64,000 nt of DNA from Proteromonas lacertae (taxonomy: Eukaryota > Sar > Bigyra > Opalinata > Proteromonadidae). Position numbers and translations under genes: made by a program. The stretch lies in NCBI GenBank assembly GCA_002245135.1, contig NGBS01000585.1:278663-342662 (forward strand). The letters run 5' to 3'. The notes beneath the pieces are model-generated. The model saw only the letters and a list, made by a program, of their open reading frames with translations. It made no database searches and was not told the DNA's origin. The stretch's first letter is position 1. Each line of letters begins with the position of its first letter. Positions 37,110 through 47,817 of this stretch are shown piece after piece.

Positions 37110-37847
37110 ATGATTGAAATATTTGTAATAATAGGTTTTAATATATTCGTGAAATAATATTAGGCATTGCACTTTTTGGTCTATTTATGGGTTTTGCTTA
37201 TTTGATAAAAATGATGATTGATATGTGTAGAAAGTATAGTAATTATCATTTAATGCTGTGCATAGTACTGGTGATGCTCGAAGATCTAATCATAATTCAT
37301 TGGCTCTAGAAGAATATTTAAATCCTGAGAATCACTATATAAAGAAATACAATTTCACAACCTACAGAGATAGTACAACAGAAAAAGGTCATCCAGTTTT
37401 ACCAACATGTTGTATATGTATGGAAGATTTCAAAGAAGAAGAAAATGAAGAAGTTATAGTAATGATTATTTAATTAATGGATTATTTGCTAGATGATATG
37501 CCATTGTTTTCATGCTTTTCATACAGCATGTCTTACAGAATGGTTTTAGTATGAAATTTCTATTAAATAATTGAATAGTCGTGGACGTCCTGTGTGCCCT
37601 GTATGCAATTATGATTTACGTACTGGAAGAGCAGAAGAAACATCATTAACATCTCAACCACAATCTGTTTCACTAAATCCTGATGAACAACAGAATTCTT
37701 CTGGTATATTGTTATTTTTTATAAAATAAAATAGAAGAAATAGTTGTACTAATGAACGAAGATACATCAAAAAGAATACAAAACATAATTGCTAATCCAT
37801 ATTCAAATCCATTAACTCCTTCTGATCAATCTAATCTAGTTATATAA
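37110..37847 (+). CDS. Membrane-anchored RING-H2 E3 ubiquitin ligase
   Basis: The start at 37110 gives MIEIFVIIGIALFGLFMGFA across a 29-nt intron, a single N-terminal TM segment, followed by KMMIDMCRK. A linker (STGDARRSNHNSLALEEYL) leads to the RING-H2 domain: CCICMEDF, MICHCFHAFHTACLTEW and RPVCPVCNYD. The ligand order C-x2-C, C-x-H-x2-H-x2-C, C-x2-C is complete. Introns interrupt the finger after EEVI (about 37459-37492) and after EWF (about 37550-37579). The C-terminus is polar (NPDEQQNSSG, then IANPYSNPLTPSDQ). The design matches ATL- or GRAIL-like ligases that ubiquitinate membrane or endosomal proteins. The substrate is unknown. The N-terminal join is my inference. Confidence 0.72.
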
Positions 37848-37921
37848 TTATTACCTCTATGCATTTTTTTGTGTGTGTGCGTTTATCAAAGAAATAGAAA
37901 AACATAGTAATAATTAATATG

Positions 37922-40172
37922 TTATTCTTTCCATATGGATGAAATATGAATAGCGTAATTATCATTAAATGATTCTACATAAGGATATATTTTTGAAGGA
38001 ATATTACAGATAGTAACAATATTTTCTTTTCTATTTTTTATTATTTCAAAAGTTTTTCCTTTCATATTGTATATACATTCAAATATATCACCATTTCTAT
38101 TTCTCGAACATTCACAAAAGCTTTTTTCAGTAGTATTGTAAGATGAAATCCAACATTTATTGGAATACATAAGAAAACAAGCTCCAAAAGAGAATTTTTC
38201 ATATGTTAAATTTATCCCTTCATATTGATTATTTGTTGTTCCACCAAATCCAATTTCTAATTCTTCAAAAAATTCATCATCATAATTATTATCACTCTCA
38301 TCCTTTAATAAGTATAATAAATGCCAAATCTCATCATCTTTTATTTCAAAATTCAAATAACAATGATGAATTAATGAGTTTGTATTTATTAATTTAAACA
38401 TATTTTGTAATTCATTAGTTGCAAAATCACTTACAAAACCATATTTACTGACGGATAGTTCAAGAGTGGTACTTAATACACTATAAGGTGTTTTACATGT
38501 TATCTCAAATTTTTCTAATATTCTCTCTTCATCACATTTTCCATATATAATTCCAGTTTGTTCATCTAAGTATAATCCTTTGAATAATTCTGGTGATATA
38601 GAATATCTACCAATACTTGGCTTTATGGAAGGGATGATTTTTACATCTGAATCACTGCATATCTGTTGAGAATGATATTCTAATGATAATTCTTCTTCAG
38701 CTATACATGTAAATACAACATAATTATAAAATAATAATACAATTATATATGTTTTGAACAATTGGATTTAGATTATCTAATTCTTCTTTGGTTAAAACTT
38801 TGTTTTTCATGTATTTCATCAAAACTCTAAAACTTGAAGAGCAAACATTAATATGATTTAGTATATCAAATAACATTGATATACCAAATAGTTGTTGAAA
38901 TGCTTTTATATTCTTTTCTATTATAATATATTATAGAAAAATGAAAATACTATTCTTTATAAAATAAGATAAACATTTTGGTATTGTCTCTTTGATTGAA
39001 TTATCGTTTACTTGAGAATGCCATAATAAAAATTGTGACATCATAAATGATCTTTTTTCTGATTCGACTATAAATAATATAATCATCAATATACTTTCAT
39101 AACTAATGTCAAGATCAATAATAATTGTCATAGTTACTATTGTCAACTTTTTATCATCAATATCCAATAATGATTTAAAATAATCTATTATTTTACTTTC
39201 CAATAATATCATTTTGTCTTGTTTTTCTATTTCAATCATTTTATTTTCTTCAGTATAGTATTTGATAATTATATCTTTAGAAATATCAAGAAGATCTTTT
39301 GGTAATTCTATTATATTATAAAAATATTATTGATTTATATTTACTTAGATAAACTCTAGTAGGTATAACATTATTCAGTTGATCAAAGAAAGAAAAAGAT
39401 TGTTGCTTTAAATGTTCAAGTTTATCTGATGGAATTTTATCTAGTTCTATTGATTTCCAGTTTATTACTTTAAGTAACTTACTGAAATCTTTACTTTCTT
39501 CTTCACTCTTTAAATTATTTTCTTTATAATACAATAACTTCATCAACAATTCTGTTTCGCTTTCAACTACTAATTTTGGAGATGTTAAAATATAATACAA
39601 CTCATTTACTCGGAAATTAAGTATTGCATTATCATTAAGATATTTATATCCATATCTATATAAATAATCACCAGTTATGTCATGAAATTCAATCATTTTC
39701 TTATCACTCATTGAATTCATTAATTTGATTAGTGACAACACTGTTGTTTCATCTAAATGAGATTTTAAGTATCTATTGTATCATTAATTACATATTAATA
39801 CCTTTTAGCACTCTGCAAAAGTTTTTCTTCATTATAGAACAAACAAACAGCAATAATATCAATTATATTGTTATTATTAATATCTATGCTTTCTCCTGTA
39901 TAAAATCTTTCGAGAATATAAAAGCCAATTTCACTGATTCCATCATATAAAACTAAACTTCCTATAAACTGATCATCTCCAATTAATCTCTTGAAAATAT
40001 CATTACCTAAACATAAAATTGATTTTACTGATATTATTTCGACATTATGGATAGATATTTTAATATCACCATATCCTCTTTCTACCAATTTTCTTACCAA
40101 TCTATGTAGATAAATAAAATAACTTGTAGTTATATACCCTACTCGAGAAACACTTGAATCTAATACTCTCAT
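37922..40172 (-). CDS. BTB-BACK protein with a long C-terminal domain of cadherin/He-PIG-like character
   Basis: The start at 40172 gives MRVLDSSVSRVG, then a 36-nt intron and LVRKLVERGYGDIKISIHNV. A BTB-like domain follows (IISVKSILCLGNDIFKRLIG, ILERFYTGESIDI). The BACK region is helical (LDETTVLSLIKLMNSM, PKLVVESETELLMKLLYYKE), as in CUL3 adaptors. A further exon near 38918-38722 (FQQLFGISMLFDIL, MKNKVLTKEELDNLNP) joins across a 40-nt intron to EEELSLEYHSQQICSDSDV. The following domain has ISPELFKGLYLDEQTGIIYG, like the sLSPxTGxIxG motif of putative Ig / cadherin-like domains. Read alone, the last exon seems to begin with a signal peptide (FKTYIIVLLFYNYVVF), but that stretch is intron and has no ATG in frame. 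Confidence 0.6.
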
Positions 40173-40219
40173 GTTCACAGAGTTAGAATACAATTCTTAC
40201 AAAGAATTGAAATTTAAAA

Positions 40220-40227
40220 AAGCTTGA
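40220..40227 (-). promoter_or_regulatory. Upstream motif B (TCAAGCTT)
   Basis: AAGCTTGA on the plus strand, about 48 bp upstream of the BTB-BACK gene on the minus strand, next to a run of T on that strand. Confidence 0.45.
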
Positions 40228-40342
40228 TTTGTTTCAAACCTTATTCTTTTTCAAATCATTATTTAACAAAAAACAACCCCCAAAATAATAAAGAATAAAC
40301 CATCCTTGTAATTAATAATTGCCATACTTTTATTTATCATAT

Positions 40343-41252
40343 TTAAATCATTCTTTCAATAAGATTATGGATCAAATGTTCTTGATCACCAAATACACCA
40401 TTTTGATTGAAATGACGAAGTTTACCATCAAAACCTCCTCTTGGTGATGTTAATTTCATTGGCCATAAGAAGTTGTTGGCTTCTTTGAAGTGTGGACCAC
40501 ATGTAACAATTTCATGTACTAAATCTTCAACACCTTTAATTCCATATTGTCCTAAATTCTCAGCAATAACTTTATTATCAGAAATTGGAATTCTTTGATG
40601 GTTGATCTTAGCAAATCCTCTCTTGTAGATTAATTGTCTTACTAATTTTGGAGTTGGAGCACCAAATGCAACGTATGGTTCTACTAATCTTAACATGTGG
40701 ATTGTTGATAAGTTAGCTCTGATGAATACGCAATTGTGGATTTGTCTTAATCTCAATAATCTTAAGGCTGTCTTGACTTTTGGACTCATTCCCATAATAC
40801 CTCTTATTCTTACTACAACCATAATTTTATTGGCAGCTGGGACGTAGAAATTTCCATGGGACTTAGCTAATCTCTTGTTACGGATGATGGTTTCACGAGC
40901 CTAACCAAAATATTAAAAATACTATAACATACAACTCTGTATTCGTGTTCATATTTACCTGTTCTGTTTAAGAGAGCTTGTCTTTCTTTTACATATTTCT
41001 ATTTTGAAAAATATTACATAAATTGAATATACAACACCTGCAGCTTTTTTAGCTTCTGCTACTTTCTTAGCTTGTTCTTCATCTCTCTTCTGCTTTTTTA
41101 AAATTGATTCAGGAACGCTATAAAGTATAAAATTGGGTTATAGGAATGGTGAGATAAAATAGATTGAGTATAAGATATAAAAATATAAAATGGATTTATT
41201 GGATGTATAAGTGTTTTGAATTTTAGGCTACATACGCTGGTTTAGCTGGCAT
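40343..41252 (-). CDS. RPL7: 60S ribosomal protein uL30 (RPL7)
   Basis: The start at 41252 gives MPAKPA, then an intron of about 118 nt, SVPESILKKQKRDEEQAKKV, a second intron of about 40 nt, and a third of about 55 nt before RETIIRNKRLAKSHGNFYVP. The conserved body is VVVRIRGIMGMSPKVKTALR, LLRLRQIHNCVFIRANLST, YVAFGAPTPKLVRQLIYKRG and LGQYGIKGVEDLVHEIVTCG, ending LIHNLIERMI. The size, about 240 residues, is normal. The protein binds 5S and 25S rRNA in the large subunit. The first intron is the longest in a confident gene here. I looked in it for C/D snoRNA boxes and saw none. Confidence 0.92.
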
Positions 41253-41291
41253 TGTAATTTCAATTACAAGGGCAATTATTTAATTAGTTCG

Positions 41292-41299
41292 TCAAGCTA
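41292..41299 (-). promoter_or_regulatory. Upstream motif B variant (TAGCTTGA)
   Basis: TCAAGCTA on the plus strand, 40 bp upstream of the uL30 start codon. Confidence 0.4.
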
Positions 41300-41541
41300 T
41301 CCAATCATTAACGAAATACACAAAAATACTTTGCTATTTATTTATAAACTATTTTCAATCATTGAATTTGTATTGTTTTTCTTTTCTTTTTTAGTGTGAT
41401 ATAGCCATTGTTAAGTAATAATAATATTATATGTGAGTGTAATGATCTTTCATTTAGTCAATAAAAAGTTAAAAAAACAACAAAATACCCTAACAAGTAA
41501 TATAGTCACAAAACCATATTCTAATAAAATTTATATCTTAT

Positions 41542-43196
41542 TTAGTTTTTCCCATCAGTTATTTTTACTGAATCAAGTGTGCTATTATCCTTAATACTTG
41601 TAGTTTTATTTAATTTCTTTTTTTGTACTTTCTGTCTTTTAGAAGGCAAAAATTTATTTTCTTCTGTCTTTTTAGGAGCTTTATTCTTCTTAAATGGTGA
41701 TTCAAAATGACCTTTCGCATAATTTGGTGCTTTAAATACATTTATCTTCTTTCTCATCACTTCATTGTCTAACGTTCCATATTTCTTCAACAACAATATT
41801 AAATTCATCAATGCCTTGTGTTCAGACTCTTTAGATTCTTTTACTTCCTATTAAAAATGAATAAAACATGAAAAAATAATACTGTTAATGCATTTTCATT
41901 ACTATACCTACTACCTAACTCCAAATCAATATATTGTGCTTCAGGAAAGTATTTTCTTATTTCATTTTGAATTGCAGTCACTTCTCTTTCTACCAATCTT
42001 GTCACATCTTCAGCATACCAAGCCATAAATACAGGTAATTCTTCTTTATATTTCTGATTGACAAAGAACGGATAATATCTATTCAATTAATTACATAATA
42101 ATAATACAATTCATATAAATGTGCAGCTAGAAATGTACCATCTAAATCTATTTCAGCATGAAATGAGAATTCTTTTGGACTTAACCATTGTGAAGTAACA
42201 TTTCGACTATTTCATTTAAAAAATAATAAAAAGTAATATTTATACACATTATCAATTGATCTTCTACCTCTCACAATACAAACAATTTCATTTTCAACTA
42301 ACGGATCCAAAGCTCTACCTAATAAATAATTTTGATTTAAACTAATCATTCTATAAGAAACAGCAGCTAACAAACATCCAATCATTATACTAGAAACACT
42401 ATCATAAATCATATTGGTAGTATAATAACTCAAAAACATACCACTTGCACCAATTATTACACCTGTACAAGATGCAATATCTTCAAGAAATACAGCCAAT
42501 AACGTCGGATTCTTCTGTGTTTGAATATGTTTGATAAATCCAACATCATGTGGTTGTGTTTCTCTTAATTGTGACATTGTTTTAGTTAATACCCATCCAT
42601 CTAATAGAAATGAGAATCCCAATGCTGATAATGACCACATTGATAGGTCTAAGTCTGCTACAGGGTATAGTATGTGATAAAAGCCATAGGATATTGATAC
42701 TACACTTCCCATCCAAAAAGTACCCATTGCTGAAATTAATGACCAAAAAAATGGACTTCTACCATATCCATAGGGGTGGTGTCTATCTGGTTTCAGTGTT
42801 AATTGATGTTCACCGATAAATAGTAACGCTTGATTAATACAGTCAGCTGCTCCATGCAATGTTTCAGCTAACATTCCTGAACTTCCAGTAAAAGAATATG
42901 CAAACATTTTAAATATTGTACTAAGTACATTACTACCAAATGCTCGTATTACAGCTAGTAAAGCCATACTATTGTTCTTCATTTTAGCAAAACCATCCTA
43001 TAAGTAATATTAAATGGTATACAAGTTTGTCTCCCAGTCGTTTGGGTTTTAGTTCATTGCTTGAAAAGAACAATTTATTTTGTAAAGGATAATGTTGTGA
43101 ATTGTGTAGTATTATATTATTACATTTAGTTATCGAATGAATCTGTCTTATACATCTATATTTATATTTTAGAATGTTCAGCGGTTGCCTATACAT
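41542..43196 (-). CDS. SLC30A9: Mitochondrial zinc transporter, SLC30A9 (ZnT9) type
   Basis: SLC30A9 exports zinc from mitochondria. The first exon encodes a basic, acid-free presequence (MYRQPLNILKYKYRCIRQIH), and a 25-nt intron (43022-42998) leads to DGFAKMKNNSMALLAVIRAF. The cation-diffusion-facilitator core follows: TGSSGMLAETLHGAADCINQ with the zinc-site H and D, HPYGYGRSPFFWS, and LLAVFLEDIASCTGVIIGAS. The SLC30A9-specific C-terminal part is also present: FSFHAEIDLDGTFLAAHLY and the helix LVEREVTAIQNEIRKYFPEA, then YIDLEL. A lysine-rich tail of about 90 residues (PFKKNKAPKKTEENK) is extra. Introns interrupt it near 42245, 42205, 42110, 41920 and 41850, not all of which I resolved. Confidence 0.85.
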
Positions 43197-43222
43197 GGAG
43201 TTATTGAAAAATAAACAGTAAT

Positions 43223-43240
43223 AAAAAATATGGTCGTTTC
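43223..43240 (-). promoter_or_regulatory. Upstream motif A (AAAAAATATGGTCGTTTC), inverted relative to the gene
   Basis: The motif reads on the plus strand, 26 bp upstream of SLC30A9, which is on the minus strand. It suggests that the element works in either orientation. Confidence 0.45.
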
Positions 43241-43370
43241 TAGTCCATCCAAAAAAAATTTGGTTTTACAATTTTAACTCAAACAAATCAGTTTTGAAAT
43301 AATAATATATCAATAAAACAAATATTATTATATAATACATATTATATCTACAGCTAATAATTAACAACAA

Positions 43371-44093
43371 CCACCTCCTGCTTCTTTTTTTTCTGGTTTA
43401 GGCTGAACAGTACCTGTAGTAGGTTCTTTTGGTTTTACTTGATTTAACACTACTTCTGTCTATAATATAATATTAAAATAAGAAAAAATAATACAATTGC
43501 ATAAAAAAGTTCATTTACATTGTTTCCATTCTTTGCACTACATTCAAAATGTTGAACATTATATCTAAATCACAATAATAACATGCAATAAATACTTATC
43601 AGCTAGTTCTTTGCCATGTTCTTCAGTAATTATTCTTTTATCGGTCAAATCGCATTTATTTCCCACAATTATTTTACCGACTGATATATCTGCATATTGC
43701 TGTATTTGATCCATCCATACACTAATGTGATCGAATGAACTTTTCTCTGTAACATCATAAACTAAGATAATTCCTTGAGCACCCCTTAGATAGCTCCTTG
43801 TAATAGCTTTAAATCTTTCTTGACCTGCTGTATCCCATATTTCCAATCGCACTTTTTTATTATTCACATCAATCAATTTGTATTTGAAATCTATACCAAC
43901 AGTTGACATAAATATAGGTGAAAATTTATCTTGTGTATAACGCACCATAAGACATGTTTTTCCAACAGCTATTGAATGGTATAAAGCATAAAAATGAAAT
44001 ACCACTATCACCTATTAACAATAATTTAATTTGACTATCTGCTTGTACAGTCTCTTGTGGCTGTTCGTTAGGAGAGCTTGATTCAGAAGACAT
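43371..44093 (-). CDS. Rab-family small GTPase (Rab8/Rab10-like)
   Basis: The start at 44093 gives MSSESSSPNEQPQETVQADS, a longer N-terminus than usual, then IKLLLIGDSAVGKTCL with the P-loop split by a 34-nt intron. Switch I has STVGIDFKYKLI, switch II WDTAGQERFKAITRSYLRGA, and the guanine-base motifs are GNKCDL and ECSAKNG. Introns also fall after ELADK and after NELFYAI. The C-terminus EKKEAGGGCC carries the double-cysteine geranylgeranylation signal. The IGIDFK-like switch I places it near Rab8/Rab10/Rab13 or Sec4, which drive late secretory and ciliary traffic. The exact subfamily needs a tree. Confidence 0.85.
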
Positions 44094-44335
44094 TATCTAA
44101 AAGAAGTAAATTAAAGAAAAGAAATAAAAATAAAACCAATTTCTGGTATTTCATATCATACTTATAAATATTTTATTTTTAAATTCTTGAAATGTGATGA
44201 ATCTCTAAAAGAATAGTGCTAAAATCCAAAAATTAAAATTATTGATAAGTCACAATACAATTTTTTTGAATTATAAAGAATCTTATATGACCCTTCAATT
44301 TTATTCTGACTATTTGAAACGGTAAAATAATTTCA

Positions 44336-44350
44336 AAAATAGAGTCGTTT
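44336..44350 (+). promoter_or_regulatory. Upstream motif A (AAAATAGAGTCGTTT)
   Basis: A slightly changed copy 31 bp before the NOG1 start codon, in the same orientation as the paladin copy. Confidence 0.5.
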
Positions 44351-44381
44351 TGTAATTATTTTCATTTGCATTTCATTAAAA

Positions 44382-46442
44382 ATGAAGTATAATTTTAAGT
44401 CTATGACAGTAATACCAAAAGCAAATGAGTTAATTGATATTATATTAACTCGTACGCAAAGGAAAACTCCAACTGTTATTCATCCTGGGTATTGATTATT
44501 TTTTGTTTATATTTTAGTTATGAAATATCACGTATTAGAAGCTTTTATAAACGAAAAATAAAATTCACACAATCTACAATACATGAAAAACTAACACAAC
44601 TTTTAGCTGAATTTCCACGTCTTGATGTATTATTTAATAAAATTATTTTATTGATCAATTAGGATATTCATCCATTCTATGCAGATTTAATAAATGTTCT
44701 TTATGATAAAGATCATTACAAATTAGCTTTAGGTCAAATCAATACAGCCAATCATCTTGTTTCACAAATAGCAGAAGTATTAAATACAATATTTATAATA
44801 CATATAGAACTACGTTCGTCTAATCAAATATGCTGATTCTTTATATCGTTGTAAACAATTAAAAAGAGCTGCATTGGGTAGAATGTGTACTTTACTCAAA
44901 AAGCAAGGACCTTCCTTAGCCTATCTTGAAGAAGTAAGAAAACATTTATCACGTTTACCAAGTATTGATCCAACAACACGAACATTATTAATTTGTGGTT
45001 TTCCTAATGTTGGAAAGAGTAGTTTTATGAATAAAGTAACAAGAGCTAATGTAGATGTACAACCTTATGCATTTACAACAAAGTCATTATTTGTAGGACA
45101 TTTAGATTATCAATATTTAAGATGGCAAGTGATTGATACACCAGGTATTTTAGATCATGATTTAGAAGAAAGAAATACAATTGAAATGCAGTCAATTACT
45201 GCATTAGCTCATTTGCAATGTGCTATATTATATTTCATTGATATTTCCTGTGAATGTGGTTATACAATTGAACAACAATTGAGTTTATTTAATAATATTA
45301 AACCTTTATTTATTGGAAAACCATTATTTTTAATATGTAATAAAATCGATGTAATGAAATGGGAAGATTTAAAAGATGAATATAAACAAATGATTGAAGA
45401 AGCAACCAAAGAAACAAGAGCACATTTAATGAAAATGAGTGGTTTAGAAGAGATAGGAGTAATGGAAGTAAAGAATGCAGCATGTGAAGAATTACTAAAA
45501 CAACGAGTAGAAAAGAAATTAGGCAGTGATAAAGCAAGTAGTATTCTCAATAAATTACACGTAGCATTCCCCAAACCACGAGATAATAAAGTAAGAAGTG
45601 TTTGTATACCTGAATCAGTGTTAGAATTACAAGAGAAAGGAGCATTAACAAAGACTGTGTATAGTACAGGAAGATATGGAAGATTAGAGAAAGAACAAAT
45701 GGAAGAAGAAAGATCTAAATCAGGTGTTGAACGTAGAAAATCACAGAAGGAAATTCAATGGGAACATGGTGGTCCAGGTATATATTCAATGGATGATTCA
45801 GAGCATTACAAAGGAATGTTGGAGACTGATGAATGGATTCATGATATTATACCTCAAATAGTGGACGGTAAGAATATTGCTGATTTCTATGATCCAGAAA
45901 TTGAGAAGAAATTAGCTGCTTTAGAAGAAGAGGAGGAGAAATTACAGAATCAAGAAATGGAAGAAGAAAGTAATAGTGAAGATGATGTTGATAGTGATAC
46001 AATGGAGATGTTTAATACAATTCAAAAGAAGAAGAAGATTATTAAAGAAAGAAATGAATTTGCTAAAGTAGCAAATCATCCAAAACACCCAAGAACAAAG
46101 AAGATATTAGACAAAGATGAAATTGTTAAAGGATTAGAAGAAAATGATATTGAAACTGAGGGAGTAATGCAAAGAAGAGGAAAGAAGCGTACACGTAGTG
46201 TAGTAAGAGAATCTGAAGAAGAAACCAAGAAGAGATTAGCACATAAGACAAGAGAACCAATTAAAGAAGATGGTTTTGTTGATGAAGAATTAAGACATAA
46301 AGCAAAGAAATTAAAGATTAGAGCATTGAAGCCATTAGCAAGAGAAGGTAAGAGTGGTGAATCTGATAGAAGAATTGGTGATAATATGCCTAAACATCTT
46401 AATAGTGGACATAGGGGTATTGGTAAAACTGATCGTAGATAA
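44382..46442 (+). CDS. NOG1: Nucleolar GTP-binding protein 1 (NOG1/GTPBP4)
   Basis: NOG1 is an essential GTPase of 60S ribosomal subunit assembly. The N-terminus is built from four small exons ([60 protein letters not shown] and a block starting at about 44810) joined by introns of 24-35 nt. The GTPase motifs are [12 protein letters not shown] (G1), [17 protein letters not shown] (G2 region), VIDTPGILD (G3) and CNKIDVM (G4). The rest is the acidic and basic NOG1 tail, with [15 protein letters not shown] and a final basic stretch (GIGKTDRR). The total is about 650 residues, in the family range. Confidence 0.92.
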
Positions 46443-46605
46443 ATTCAAACAATTTGTTGTGTTTTTTGTTATGTATGTTTATTAATTTTTCCATTATTAC
46501 TAAAGATAATAAAATCTTATTATATATATATTATTTTTATGTGTATATTTCAACTAAATTAAAAAAACAAAAAGATCAACAAAGAATCACTCTTATTAAC
46601 TATAC

Positions 46606-47733
46606 TTATTCTCTCCAATGCCTCTTATTACTGTCAACTTTTGGTAAAGCACCATACATAAAAGCTTCAATATTACATTCATTATAACCTCTTTTAATTC
46701 TGAAGAAACCATGATCACCCCATTCTTCATTGAATGAATTAGCTACTATCCAATAAGGAAATCCCATTTCAGATCCCCAACCAATCACTTTCATGGTATG
46801 TCCTCCTAATTTCTCACCACTTTCGTGCGAATAGATACCTTTCTTATATAAGAAGAAATCTTCATAAATTGTCATAATGGCTGTTAATGGACCATGTTCA
46901 TAGATATCTTTTCTAATTTTTTGTTCATTGAAGTATACTTGATATGGTTCATCAAAGAAATATAAATCCTCTTCATATGATTTACTATAATCATCATTAC
47001 ACTTCTTATCACAAGAAGGAGTATCTCTAATACCATTGCAATTGGGGTATGTTCCATTATCTAAATGATGAGAACATTTTGGTATTGGATATGTTTGGCA
47101 TTGTCCTGTTTTGCCATACTCTGATCCTGTTGGAATACCATCACTCTAATTAAATATTACAAATAAATAATATACATGAATATATTTCCATCCTTCATCT
47201 GGCCATCCACCTAAACATCCATCACCACAATTGTAGCAACATTCCATAATTGGATTAGCTGATAATGTTGATTGGAATGTTCCATTTGTTGCTTGACATA
47301 ATCTGTCTGTTGCAGCTGATGCAGTTAAGACAGAATAGCATGAAGAACATTCACCTTGATCAAGGATTTTGCTGAAAGAAGGACATTGTGGTCTTTATTA
47401 ATAAGAAAAACAATAAGCATACAATTCTTTACGAGGATCATAGTCTGTTGGTATATCATCATTATTATTTTCTCTAAAATTGTGAGATTTAAGAGGTGGA
47501 AGATATTTTGGGAATCTTAAATGAGGATTAATTGAACTACGAAGTTTATCGATGTTCTATGCATTAATACTATTGTATTAATACTTTTGGTACAGCTGCT
47601 TGCCATTTGAGATTCTTTTTGTTAATCTCTTCTGCCATCTTCTGAAAATCTGATAAAGATACATAAGGAGCAAAAATATACCACTGGCAGCAAGTGAACA
47701 TACAACAAGTATAACAAGTATGACGAGTTTCAT
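46606..47733 (-). CDS. CTSB: Cathepsin B-like papain-family cysteine protease
   Basis: The start at 47733 gives a signal peptide (MKLVILVILVVCSLAAS), then a propeptide and DPRKELPQCPSFSKILDQGE. The catalytic Cys is in GECSSCYSVLTA (most members have CGSCW). The cathepsin B occluding loop is present as PKCSHHLDNGTYPNC, with its two histidines, so carboxydipeptidase activity is expected. The catalytic His is in GGHTMKVIGWG and Asn in ANSFNEEWGDHGFF. CCYNCGDGCLGGWPDEGW is the usual central block. Introns lie at about 47680-47650, 47583-47556, 47425-47395 (acceptor AAG) and 47176-47147. Lysosomal or digestive-vacuole location is likely. The Trp-to-Tyr and Trp-to-Phe changes at the active site are conservative. 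Confidence 0.88.
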
Positions 47734-47761
47734 CAAAACACAAAATTTGAAACTTGATTTG

Positions 47762-47769
47762 TCAAGCTA
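47762..47769 (-). promoter_or_regulatory. Upstream motif B variant (TAGCTTGA)
   Basis: TCAAGCTA on the plus strand lies 29 bp upstream of cathepsin B on the minus strand. A separate motif A copy serves the other side of the same 84-bp gap. Confidence 0.4.
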
Positions 47770-47786
47770 AATCAAACCAAACAAAT

Positions 47787-47800
47787 GAAACGGATATATT
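47787..47800 (+). promoter_or_regulatory. Upstream motif A, inverted (GAAACGGATATATT)
   Basis: The reverse complement is AATATATCCGTTTC. It lies 18 bp before the start of the CRN/RHS-like gene. Confidence 0.4.
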
Positions 47801-47817
47801 TGTAGATTTTATTAAAA

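Noticed and set aside
38700-38761. Signal peptide FKTYIIVLLFYNYVVFTC at the start of a separate secreted gene
   Set aside because: The frame opens at TTG right after a stop and has no ATG; the stretch matches a 40-nt GTAT...TAG intron inside the BTB-BACK gene.
41120-41236. snoRNA in the long uL30 intron
   Set aside because: No C box (RTGATGA) and D box (CTGA) pair or H/ACA layout could be seen.
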